Positions 1-9,067 of a DNA stretch of 29,010 nt are shown piece after piece; positions within the stretch are counted from its first letter, which is position 1; the number at the start of each line of letters is the position of its first letter. A program made the position numbers and the translations under genes. Under the pieces are notes generated by a model. That model saw only the letters and a program-made list of their open reading frames with translations. It searched no databases and was not told the DNA's origin. Source of the DNA: Nemertoderma westbladi. Taxonomy: Eukaryota > Xenacoelomorpha > Nemertodermatida > Nemertodermatidae. The DNA is taken from positions 1-29,010 of the forward strand of contig JAUCBJ010007812.1 of the NCBI GenBank assembly GCA_032718475.1, read 5' to 3'.

Positions 1-655
1 AATTTAGAAAGTTTATATTTAGAAGGAACTTATATTTGAAAGACTTATGTTTCATATTTGAGATGCAAAGGTTTATATTATTCTAAACTTATGCAGTTTA
101 TATTTATATTTAAGTAAAGACTTATAGTTAGTAAGATTTATATTTAGTAAGAATTTATATTTTATATTTACGTGATTATTTCGAACTTATGCAATTTATA
201 TTGTTCCGAATACTATATTTTATAAGCAGTATTTGTATTTACAGTGTAAAAGAGAAAGTTTTATAGACAGAAAATTTTGTGCTCAGAAAGACTCATATTT
301 GTAATTATTCCAAAACTTATGCAATCTACATTTAGGTACGAAAGTATTTGTAATTACTTGAATTTATGCAATATTTGAGATGCAATAGTAGATGGAAGAC
401 TCGCGAGCCTTTCTTATTGTTTTCATTTATTTGTATTTGTAATTGTTTGAATTTATGCAATATTGAGATGCAATAGATTTATATTGGTGAATTTAATTTA
501 GATTTATATTGTACTTACTTAGTAAAGCCTTAAACACGTAAAGTTTGAATTTGTAATTATTTTGTATCGAATCATTACGTAGAAAGGAAGTATTGTTTGA
601 AACTTAATTGTAAATATGTAAGTACGCCCTAAGTATTCTATAGTTTGATTGATTA
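1..655. repeat. AT-rich degenerate repeat, intronic
   Basis: No coding potential is visible. The stretch is very AT-rich and built from diverged copies of a motif like ACTTATGCAATTTATATT (near 86, 185, 315, 363 and 453), several followed by GAGATGCAATAG or similar. Spacing is irregular, roughly 50-130 bp, so it is a decayed tandem repeat. It probably lies in the intron upstream of the first visible DOCK exon. Confidence 0.4.
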
Positions 656-834
656 TTGGTGAAAACCGTATATTTTATGCACGATAATATCCTGTTTTCA
701 TGGAGCGGTATAGAATTATATTCCCTAAATGCCGTGGATTTTCAAAAATTTTATTTTATTCGAATTAACTTTGTAAAGATTGCTTTGAGTTCTCATTCGT
801 ATTGGTTCTATCTATTATGCATCTATCGGTCAGG

Positions 835-922
835 TGGTTCAGTAGCTCAGTTGGTAGAGCGTTGGAAATTATAAGTGTAGTAGGTATCGAGTTCGAATCC
901 TAGTAAGTGCGAATTATTTTTT
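835..922 (+). repeat. tRNA-derived sequence (SINE head or tRNA relic)
   Basis: An excellent Pol III A box, TAGCTCAGTTGGTAGAGCG, lies at 843-861. A B box, GAGTTCGAATCC, lies at 889-900. A T-run terminator follows at about 915-920. The spacing is right for a tRNA promoter. The acceptor stem does not pair (no partner for the TAAGTGCG after the B box) and the anticodon arm is poor, so a functional tRNA is unlikely. It is better read as the head of a SINE or a tRNA pseudogene. Confidence 0.55.
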
Positions 923-974
923 GTGCAGAATTTCAACTCATTTAAATTAACCGCTACAAATTAATTGCATTTAT

Positions 975-1245
975 CTGTACCAATAAGGCTGTAGTTATTT
1001 GATTGTAACCAATGTCGTGCAAGTTATATATTAGCTGGACCAATAAGCTATCTTTAAAACCTTGTTAGAACTCATAGAACAATCGAGAATTTTCTCGATT
1101 GATTGCGGCACAAATTTAGTATATAAAGGTGCGATTCGTTCATTAGTTATCAATTACTTCACTATTCTCAGATTTATTCTGTCGTGCTTAGTTTATTCTC
1201 AGATTACATTGTATTATAATTGTGTCTTCTGTAATAAAGTCAGAA
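975..1245 (+). promoter_or_regulatory. CCAAT x3 + TATA promoter-like block, possibly an LTR
   Basis: Three CCAAT boxes in the same orientation occur at 980-984, 1009-1013 and 1040-1044, spaced 29 and 31 bp apart. A TATA box (TATATAAAG, 1120-1128) follows 76 bp later, and an AATAAA lies at 1233-1238. TATA followed about 110 bp later by a poly(A) signal is the layout of an LTR (U3-R), but I found no second LTR, no clear primer-binding site and no coding region behind it. It could equally be an alternative intronic promoter or chance. Confidence 0.3.
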
Positions 1246-1249
1246 TATT

Positions 1250-2320
1250 CTCTCAGCCTTTCTGTTTTACTATGGTTTCACTACGGTGAATAAACTCAGG
1301 GACAGGATGGCCGGCTAGAGATCGGGCCGCAGCAATGAACGGGAACATCACGGGAATGTAGACGAGAGACAACCCGCAATACCATCTAGTGTTATTCGCC
1401 CATCGCCTGAAAGGTTAGACAGCGTTCGATCCTTGCTACCTAAGTGTAAGACCAAAAGATAAAAGGTAGACGTAGTGACACGCTGCAAGCCTAAAATTAC
1501 ATCATAGGGACTGTACTGTCTTGATTCAGGAAAAAACCGCAGTAGACCTTCATATTCCTACGGGGGGGGGGAGAGGAGAGAGAGCAGATACTAGTACGCA
1601 GATAGGACGTAGGCACACCGGTACAAGGCATACACATTGGTTAGGGTGCAGCAAACTGTACGCTTAACTCTTGCTAAGTACAGGTGTGTGTGCGACTATT
1701 TGCCGTACAACGGTGTCCGTTACATCAGAACTTGTAGGCTAGGGGGTTGCTGTGTTTTCACCTGAATTGGGATTGTACCGTTCAGGCGGTAGGGCAGTTT
1801 ACGCTAGGCGCAAAATAAATTGAGGCTATCAGGGATATACTAACATCTACCGTGTCCCCGCCAACGCCCTAATAGGAAGTTACCCGGACTACCTGGGTGA
1901 CTAAAATTCTAGATAGGAGCCAGGATAGCTATTAGTACCTGTACGCCTACAGTAGTAAACTAACACATCTCTTCTCAGTATCAGGGACCTGGTACCTAAA
2001 ATTGCCGAATTCTGGGCGTAGTATTAACCTTATGCCTGAATTTGAGTCCTGGAAATACGCAAGAGGGGAAGGAACCTTATCATTCGTGAGTATTGGACCT
2101 ACAAGTTATAAAATTAGAATATTCGTAAAATGCACACCGTACCCAGTAATTATATATGTGAAGGAGCAAAACTGCTTTGACCGTTCAGAATTAACACACG
2201 CGCGTTAGAAATTATTTACACCTCGAAATATATAAAATTAACTTTCGTCCTTACTGCACTTTGCTCGCTAGTTAGACACCTCCAAATATCTGCCTCTGTA
2301 CCTAGCTAGCGTCCCTTTGC
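1250..2320. other. Non-coding intronic stretch
   Basis: No supportable gene. The base composition is more balanced than its surroundings, many stop codons interrupt all frames, and a short run of nine G lies at about 1562-1570 followed by a purine-rich GAGA tract. The longest open frame (2002-2208) has no recognisable features. The changed composition suggests an inserted, decayed element, but none is identifiable. Confidence 0.4.
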
Positions 2321-2327
2321 CCAACCA

Positions 2328-2376
2328 TATAAATCACACCGCGGCAAAGTATACGAGCCCCTTAGTCCGTCAGTGA
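2328..2376 (+). promoter_or_regulatory. Weak TATA/initiator candidate
   Basis: A TATAAAT at 2328-2334 is followed about 40 bp later by a TCAGTGA initiator-like sequence at 2370-2376. No gene follows; the minisatellite starts about 250 bp downstream. It may be chance. Confidence 0.15.
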
Positions 2377-2624
2377 GTCAGCCTGATTTTAGGATTCGCT
2401 GCGCGGGATTTTGTTTTATCGAAGTTTGTCTGCTCGTAGACTGTTTTCTGCCTCACCGGTTAAAAGAGATCGATACTGCAATATATTCGCTTACTTGGGG
2501 TTTACTGTTTTGGTGAGAAGGTCGGATTTATGATTTGATTTACAAACTTTACAGTAGGATATTGCAGGTATTGTTACCGTCTCTTCTGATAGTAGGAATA
2601 GGCGTATCTCTCCAATTTACCCAC

Positions 2625-3250
2625 CACTACCTTCGGGTAGCAGATAGGAGTAGCGCCCACCCCTACCTTCGGGTAGCAGATAGGAGTAGCGCCCACCCCT
2701 ACCCTCGGGAAGCAGATAGGAGTAGCGCCCACCCCTACCCTTGGGAAGCAGATAGGAGTAGCGCCCACCCCCACGTTCGGGTAGCAGATATGAGTAGCGC
2801 CCACCCCTTCCTTCGTGTAGCAGATAGGAGTAGCGCCCACCACTACCTTCGGGTAGCAGATAGGAGTAGCGCCCACCCCTACCTTCGGGTAGCAGATAGG
2901 AGTAGCGCCCACCCCTACCTTCGGGTAGCAGATAGGAGTAGCGCCCACCCCTACCCTCGGGTAGCAGAGGAGTAGCGCCCACCCTACCTTCGGGTAGCAG
3001 ATAGGAGTAGCGCCCACCCCTACCTTCGGGTAGAAGATAGGAGTAGCGCCCATCCCTAACTTCGGGTAGCAGATAGTAGCGCCCACCCCTACCCTCGGGT
3101 AGCAGATAGGAGTAGCGCCCACCCCTACCCTCGGGTAGCAGAGGAGTAGCGCCCACCCCTACCTTCGGGTAGCAGATAGGAGTAGCGCCCACCCCTACCT
3201 TCGGGTAGAAGATAGAAGTAGCGCCCATCCCTAACTTCGGGTAGCAGATA
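2625..3250. repeat. 36-bp minisatellite with UUCG hairpin units
   Basis: About 17.5 tandem units with a basic period of 36 bp; a few are 33-35 bp through small deletions. The anchor TAGCGCCCAC recurs at 2651, 2687, 2723, 2759, 2795, 2831, 2867, 2903, 2939, 2973, 3008, 3044, 3077, 3113, 3147, 3183 and 3219. Most units contain CTACCTTCGGGTAG, a perfect 5-bp stem closed by a C(UUCG)G tetraloop. A higher-order step is visible: the block around 2951-3076, with its distinctive GCAGAGG and CCATCCCTAAC variants, recurs 174 bp later at 3125-3250. Because 36 is a multiple of three, long frames stay open on both strands, but none has an ATG upstream of the array and I do not call a gene. Confidence 0.95.
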
Positions 3251-3289
3251 GTTAAATGAATAAAAAGAATGTTAAATATTTTGAAAAAT

Positions 3290-3460
3290 AACTTGTGTGG
3301 AAAGAGGCACTTTACATAGTGCTGATACGAGCGGTTTATTACATGAAATAACGAACAGAGTGAGTGAGTAAAAATTCATTAAAATAACACTATGTATATA
3401 TGTAGTAGTTTCATTCTAAAATTTTAACATTACGAAATGATTACATAAAAATGTAATTTA
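3290..3460 (+). mobile_element. Solo arm of the foldback element family
   Basis: This stretch is a diverged copy of the outer arm of the element at 11849-12634. The shared order is a cacttTACAgtg-like block, a (c)gagcggnttt block, a gtgagtgagtaaaa block, atgtagt.gttttattc, and TTAACATTACGAAATGATTA near the end. About 30 bp present in the other arm is missing here. No partner arm is seen nearby, so this is a truncated or solo copy. Confidence 0.6.
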
Positions 3461-3484
3461 AATTAATATAAAATTCGAATTAAT

Positions 3485-4440
3485 ACTTTTTTATTAAGGG
3501 TGGAGTACCCCGCCCCCCCCCCCTCCCCCCCCTCCCTCCCCGATCACTTTTTTTAAATTTCTACTGAAACTAAAATAATTTGATTTTATACAGTATGGGC
3601 TGATAAAATTAATATGGTAAAACATTTGTTTTTTCGAAAAATTTTCAAATTTCCAGGCGCCCTCTAGCGGCCATTGAATGAAACAAGATTTGCGGTTAAA
3701 ATGCTACTAGTCATTCAATTTTATGTGAAATTGTCTGAAACCAATTTTTTTCGAATTACGGAGATGAGCTCCACAATAGTTATTGGTCAAAATTTTTAGT
3801 TATCGCCTTTTTATGAAAATTAATTAATATTTATTAATACAGTATTTGGCAAAATTTTAACAAATTGTTGGCTCTAATTGAAAAATTGGCTTTAAAAACA
3901 TAAATATAAAAATTCCAACCGATAATTTTTAAAGAACAGCCGAAACCCTTTTGAATGAGCCATAAATAAAGAAAATTGGTTAAAAATGGCGGAGGAGTTG
4001 TATTTTGAAAAATGAAAAATGTCATTCCGAGATAATTGCCTTCAATGTTTAAACCTTCCCGCCAGAACTGGCTGTCTGTGGTCTGATTGTTTAATCGTTT
4101 CTGGCATGATAGAAGCACATCACCGTGCTAAAACTATCATTATGGGGGTTTTCGGGGTCGTTAAATTTCATTTCCGATGTCAGTTTTAAATTTTGGTGGA
4201 ACTTAGTCTGTCCGTCTGTCGGTTGTCTGTCTATCTTACAATTTGACTGACAGACCGTCATACAGGAAAACAACGATAAGTCTAGAACTAAAAGAGGTTT
4301 CGCTAATCGGTTTTCTGTTTTGAAATCCTCATTGAATTCTGCTATAGAGTAAATAAAAAACAGACCTTAGACATTTTGACCCCGGGGGGGGGGGGGGGTG
4401 GTGGGGTGTACTCCCCCCTTAAATGGGGGAAGTATTATTG
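3485..4440. mobile_element. Element with inverted, poly-G/poly-C ends
   Basis: The left end reads AATACTT...TATTAAGGGTGGAGTACCCC followed by C runs (3513-3523, 3525-3532). The right end, read as reverse complement, gives AATACTT...CATTTAAGGGGGGAGTAC followed by CACC and the complement of a 15-G run (4384-4398). The two ends are therefore inverted repeats about 950 bp apart, each opening into a poly-C tract. Inside, 3620-3790 carries a GCCCTCTAGCGGCC motif shared, in opposite orientation, with 16060-16385. No transposase is encoded and I could not define target-site duplications, so this is a non-autonomous element. Confidence 0.5.
4100..4262 (+). repeat. Single dispersed copy of the 158-bp satellite unit
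   Basis: The order TATGGGGGTTTTCGGGGTCG, ATTTCATTTCCGATGTCAGTTT, then a GTCTGTCCGTCTGTCGG-type tract and CTGACAGACCGTC matches the unit of the tandem array at 22545-23475. It is one diverged copy inside the poly-G-ended element, about 18 kb from the array. Confidence 0.7.
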
Positions 4441-4702
4441 TAAAATACTACAGTTAAATTTATTTTGTAACACCACAGTATGTCGCTGTACGTTTTATTA
4501 AAGAATTAAGAAACAAAAAAGTACCAATTTAAGAATTAAATTACGTATTACATGAGAAAAAAAAGTTGAACATTTTTTTTTCAATATTCTCTCGACCCAT
4601 ATAAATTCCCGAGTATTAATGTTAATGTTGAATCCATTATGTTACTTTCCATCTCTGTTATAATTTGTAATTCCTGACTTTTAATAAAGTAATTAATTTA
4701 AG
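4441..4702. other. Intron end upstream of the first visible DOCK exon
   Basis: AT-rich non-coding sequence ending in the acceptor TTTAAG|GTTT. The polypyrimidine tract is weak. An in-frame TAA at 4694-4696 limits the exon to starting at or after 4697, and the AG at 4701-4702 is the best acceptor. Confidence 0.6.
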
Positions 4703-5399
4703 GTTTACGCCGGTAACGATGAACCAGCATTCAACCAGTTACACGAACTCGTTATAAAGAAAGTCAGTAATCGCTACGCACCGCTGCCTAGCAACGTACT
4801 CAAAGTGGGCGTCCGATTGGTCCCGGGGTCGTTGACCTCTGCGCGCGCGGAAAACCCGTTGATATTCGCCAAAGACGCCTACATAGCGCGGAAGATGGGC
4901 TACCCCGATATCATACAGATCGAGGATATCCGCAACGCGTTCTACGTGACGTTACACGGTGGCGAGTTCGAGAAAGCCGGGAAAACCTCGGCCAAGAACG
5001 TGGAGGCCGTAGTCAAGGTGATAGCGGTCCCGGCGGAAGCAATGAGTCACAACGAATTAGATACTAAATGGATCTACGGGTCTAACGAATACAGTTCCAC
5101 CGTTTACTACCATAATGGGTTCCCGAATTGGAACGAGACTATTAAGGTGGACGTTCCCATCGAGGTGGATATCTCGCAACTTCATACAGTCCATCTGCGT
5201 ATCGAGTACAGTCACGTGTCACGCACCGGCGAGAGGAAACTCTTTGGGTTCTCCTATATGAAGCTGATGAACCACGATGACGATACCACCATACTCGATG
5301 GTCTCTATGAGTTGTTCGTCTATAAATGCGACGATCTAGCGAAGCTATCCAACCCCAAACTATACTGCGACCCTTACAGCAGGATAGCTATACCTACAG
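4703..5399 (+). CDS. dock3/4-like: DOCK family GEF, DHR-1 exon (DOCK3/4-like), partial
   Basis: This exon encodes residues 1-232 of the visible protein plus the first base of codon 233. It begins inside the protein, just before the DHR-1 domain; the N-terminal SH3 and helical region must lie upstream of the window. Residues about 76-211 are DHR-1, the C2-like domain that in DOCK proteins binds phosphoinositides and brings the GEF to the membrane. Recognisable pieces are RNAFYVTL, the GEFEKAGKTSAKNVE stretch (typical of DOCK C2 loops), YYHNGFPNWNETIKV, and GERKLFGFSYMKLM followed by DGLYELFVYKC. The YHN..P.W and KLFGFS wording is closer to DOCK3/DOCK4 than to DOCK1/2/5 as I remember them. The exon ends at CAG|GTTGGT (phase 1), and reading on past the donor meets a stop within three codons, as expected for an intron. 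The subfamily rests on memory, not an alignment. Confidence 0.9.
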
Positions 5400-5914
5400 G
5401 TTGGTAGACCCAAAACGTAGTTCAGGTTGTTAGTGCGTGGGTCTCCCATCCGGAAGGTCGCGAGTTCGAACCCCAGAAAAAGAAAATCCCAGTTCCAGTT
5501 TTTGTTAAGCTTTTAACTCTAAGGAACAACTGGCTCAGGCTTCAGCTACCCAGTTGTATAGGGCGGGGGGGGGGGGGGGGGGGCGTGGGGGAGACCTGGC
5601 ATAAACTGGGATATAGTTAGTGGAGTGGAGTTAGTGTGGCACCCTCCATACCTTATATACCGGTAAACAGCTCGAGCACATGTTATTAGTATAAGTAGAG
5701 CTCCACCTCGTACAAAATATCTGTACAAAATAACAAATTAATACGGTAATGGTTCAATAATCAATATTGATAGTTATCAGTGTTTAAATAAATTTATTAA
5801 ATTCATTTTAGAAACCCAGCTTGCCACAGTGTTGTCTTGTGTGATGAAGAGATGAAGTGGTATGCCCTTGTGTGTTAATTATTAGTATTATTTCACCTTT
5901 ATCATCTTCTACAG
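5400..5914 (+). other. DOCK intron (515 bp) with tRNA-like relic and poly-G
   Basis: It runs from GTTGGT to TTCTACAG with a good pyrimidine tract. Joining codon 233 across it gives G + GA = GGA, which keeps the frame. It carries a degenerate tRNA-like sequence at about 5418-5476 (A-box-like TAGTTCAGGTTGTTAGTGCG, B-box GAGTTCGAACCCC) that may be a SINE head, and a run of 19 G at 5565-5583. Confidence 0.8.
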
Positions 5915-8731
5915 GACCCAATGAGAATGTTAACCCCAACGCCCCGGCTGGAAACCATTTCTTTATCAGAAGTTCCAAAGAACGACTCACTGTCTCCACG
6001 TTGGTGTCGTCGACGCGTTTAACCCAGAACTCGGACCTCGCCACACTGCTGAAGTGGCGATGCAAACCGGAGAGTATCGGCGACACACTGCGGAAGTTCC
6101 TATCCGTTCCCGACGAGGAACTCGTTCGCTCCCTCAAGCAAGGCTCCCTCGACTGTCTGTTTGCTATCCTCGACGAACACGAGTCGGTCCACTCCGTCGA
6201 CGTCTTCAAGGCTCTCGTTAAGATACTCAACGTGGTCGACCAGCCCCGGTTCCAGTGCTTTACCACCTTCCTCGACAACTACATTGAGCGCGACTTCAGC
6301 GGTGTCACCGCCCACGCCCAGCTCACCGAGTGCCTCAACGCCATCATATACGCGGGATTCCGGAATCCCAGTTCCAAGATAGACAACCGTCTCCTCGAAG
6401 AGACCATGGTCGCTATCAAGTACCTCTTCAAGTTAATTGCTCGTTCGAGGATTCTCTTCCTTAGTCATATCAGTGACGATGATAGCGAGATCCGTGAACG
6501 AATCCTCAATGTCTTCAACGGTCTCAATAACTTCGTTCAATCGAACAACGAAAACTTTATTGTCTCCCAGAACGTTTTTCTCGCCGCCTTTCCGAGTCTC
6601 GTGGACAGTCTTAAAGAGATCTTTGGTGACGTCGCCACCGCAGAGATGTTCTGCAGCATCGTCAACAAGCTCAAAGTCTGCCCGACACTGCTCGTCACCA
6701 CCAAACTCAAGTGCCTCCAACGCATCGTGTCGAGTTCCCTGTTTGTCGAGGACCATTCCTGCAAGGCTATTCTCGACACCAGCATCCGCCACATCAAACT
6801 CCACATCACGGAGACCCGGGACATGAGTCTCTGCTGCCACGTACTTAGCGACATCATCGCCGCTCTCTACAAGAAGAAGGACACCCCAGAGGGGGTCAAG
6901 CTCATCTCGTCCATGGTGAAGTCAATGTTGATGAAGTTGTTGGAAACCTTTCAGAAAGTCGATCGGTCCAAACCTGATTCTCTACATTGGGTTTCTACGT
7001 TATTGACTTTATTATCTTTAATGAAAAAGGAACATTACGATTTAGTCCTTCGAGATGTTAGTCGTAACAATAGAGTTGCCCTTAAAGGTTTGATTCAGCG
7101 TTTCTTTAGCGTCTTTAAGGAACTTTTACAGTCTTCTATCTTTCCATCAACGTGGTTCACTATGAGACTCCTCACCTGTAACGTAATCCTCATCGCCGTT
7201 CAGTACATCGGCCGCAGCATCCTCTTCCATTTCCTCGAGGATTTTGACGCGCATGTGTGGCGGGAGTACTTCAACCTAGCAGCGGCCTTCATCCAGGTAC
7301 CATGTCTGCAGCTCGACAGATTCTCCTGGGTAAAACGGAAACGGATCATCTCCAAGTTCGGGGACCTGCGAGTCCCGATGGCCTTCGAGTTGGAGTCGAT
7401 GTGGTCCAGCCTCGGGGCCGAGAAGATCGAGTTCATCCCCGGGATCGCGGGCACCGCGTTGGGAGCTGCCCTGGTCGCTCAGACGGATGTCCGCAACGCA
7501 CTCCTGCCAATATTTTACGACGTTCTCAACACGCACTTCAAGGAGGTCGGCAATATCACCGACATCGAGAACCACATTATCGACGAGCTCGACAGTAAGA
7601 TCACCGAGGGTCATGGCGACTCCCAGTTCATGTCGATGTTCTGCGAGATCCTCAATGAGCAACTCCTCCGCTTCCGACCACCATGGTCCCGAGAGGGGAG
7701 GATCTTCATAGACTCCATCGGGAACCTTATGGAACGACTCCTGGAGTTCCGGCAGACCATGTCAGCCCCAGACTACCCCGCCGAGGTTCGCATGGCCTCG
7801 ACCTACAACCTCATGCGGTTCTACTGCGACATCATCCAACGCGAGGAGATGTACATAAAGAAGGTCCACACACTGTGTGACCTCCACGTACAACGCAATG
7901 CCTACACAGAGGCCGCCTTTACGCTGCTGTTACATGCGGACCAACTTGATTGGTCGTCTGAGGAGTTACCCGCAGTCTACGGGTATCCCAAACAGCCGGA
8001 GAGCCAACGCAAGGAGCAGTTAATGTGGAAGGTCATTCGATTCTTTGGCGAAGGGCAATCGTGGGAATACGCGGTGCCGCTGTGTAAACGGTTGGCCGAG
8101 GTCTACGAGCTAGACTGGTACGATTACAGTCGTCTCAGCGAGGTCCTCAAAGCCCAGGCCGATCTCTACGGTAACATCCTCACCCAGCATCGCTCCTCTA
8201 TCAGCTACTTCCGCGTCGGCTTCTACGGGTTATCCTTCCCGTTAATATTCCGTAATAAGGTCTTTATCTACCGGGGTTTTGAGTACGAGCGACTCAACGA
8301 GTTTACCCACCGTATCAAGTCGTTGTTCCCACGCGCCGTGCTGCTCAACACGACCTCGCTTCCTGGGGATGATGTCACCCAGCATCCGTCCGCATTGTCC
8401 CTCCAGGTCTTCACCGTTCGCTCGGTCCCTCGCACCGACATCTACCCGGTTCTCGCCCTTGATAACATCTCCAACAACATCCGAGATTTCTACATGTTCA
8501 ACGATATCAACACCTTCGTCTACGAGCGCCCCTTCCACAAGGGCAAGAAGGACAAAGATAACGAGTTCAAGACCCTATGGTTGGAGCGAATCACCATGAA
8601 GACAGCCTCCAGTCTGCCAGGTTGCCTCAACTTCTTCGAGGTAGTGACCACGGAATCCGAAGAGAAGAGCCCATTGGCTAACGCAGTGATGACCATGGAG
8701 TCTAAAAACAACCAACTCAATAGCATAATAG
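5915..8731 (+). CDS. dock3/4-like: DOCK family GEF, middle region and most of DHR-2 in one exon
   Basis: A single 2817-bp exon carrying residues 233-1171. Residues about 245-860 form the helical, armadillo-like middle of DOCK proteins; the entry sequence SSTRLTQNSDLATLLKWR is a strong family signature (STKLTQN...LLKWR). DHR-2, the catalytic domain that exchanges GDP for GTP on Rac-type GTPases, starts near residue 870 with EEMYIKKVHTLCDLH and TEAAFTLLLHADQL. It continues through FRVGFYGLSFPLIFRNK, FIYRGFEYERL, RPFHKGKKDKDNEFKTLWLER and SLPGCLNFFEV, and SPLANAVMTMESKNNQL at the exon end. The donor is ATAG|GTGAGT, phase 1. Vertebrate DOCK genes split this region into dozens of exons, so one exon is unusual. 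Bases about 6955-7165 are clearly AT-richer, with A/T-ending codons, than the G/C-ending codons on both sides. Many open frames on both strands within it are shadows caused by the GC-rich third positions. Confidence 0.95.
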
Positions 8732-9067
8732 GTGAGTTGTCGATAGCAATGGATAGTGGGTGGCGAGCCATGTTATCACGGAAATTTATCATGCCGCTCA
8801 TCCGTCTGCCCAAATTCATTTTTCACCTGTAGTAAAACTGTCCCTGACCTCGTGTGCGCTAAGTCCCTGCAATGTGTGTTGTTTTTTTATATTTTATTTT
8901 CATACCTGTGTATTATCCTACCAATAGAAATATTATTTATTGTATTGACGTGTATAATTATTTCTACACTGGGTAGGTAATGGAATGGCGAAGTGTTTTC
9001 TCTTGTTATTTAGAATTATAAAAACAACGTTGAAATATAAAAATATAAAAACGTTTTTATTTTCCAG
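8732..9067 (+). other. DOCK intron (336 bp)
   Basis: GTGAGT donor and TTTTCCAG acceptor. The split codon is G + GG (Gly 1172). AT-rich, with nothing else recognisable inside. Confidence 0.85.

Noticed and set aside
656-874. 72-codon frame overlapping the tRNA-like sequence
   Set aside because: No domain, no ATG in good context, and its end runs into the tRNA-derived A box; a chance frame.
2535-2975. 146-codon frame with a hydrophobic N-terminus and 12-residue repeats, plus long minus-strand frames 2574-3228
   Set aside because: The frame begins at TTG, not ATG. It is open only because the 36-bp minisatellite unit is a multiple of three; indels in later units break it, and the opposite strand is equally open.
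5808-8819. Many open frames of 65-135 codons on both strands within the large DOCK exon
   Set aside because: They arise from the GC-rich third positions of the real frame; none has independent domain content.
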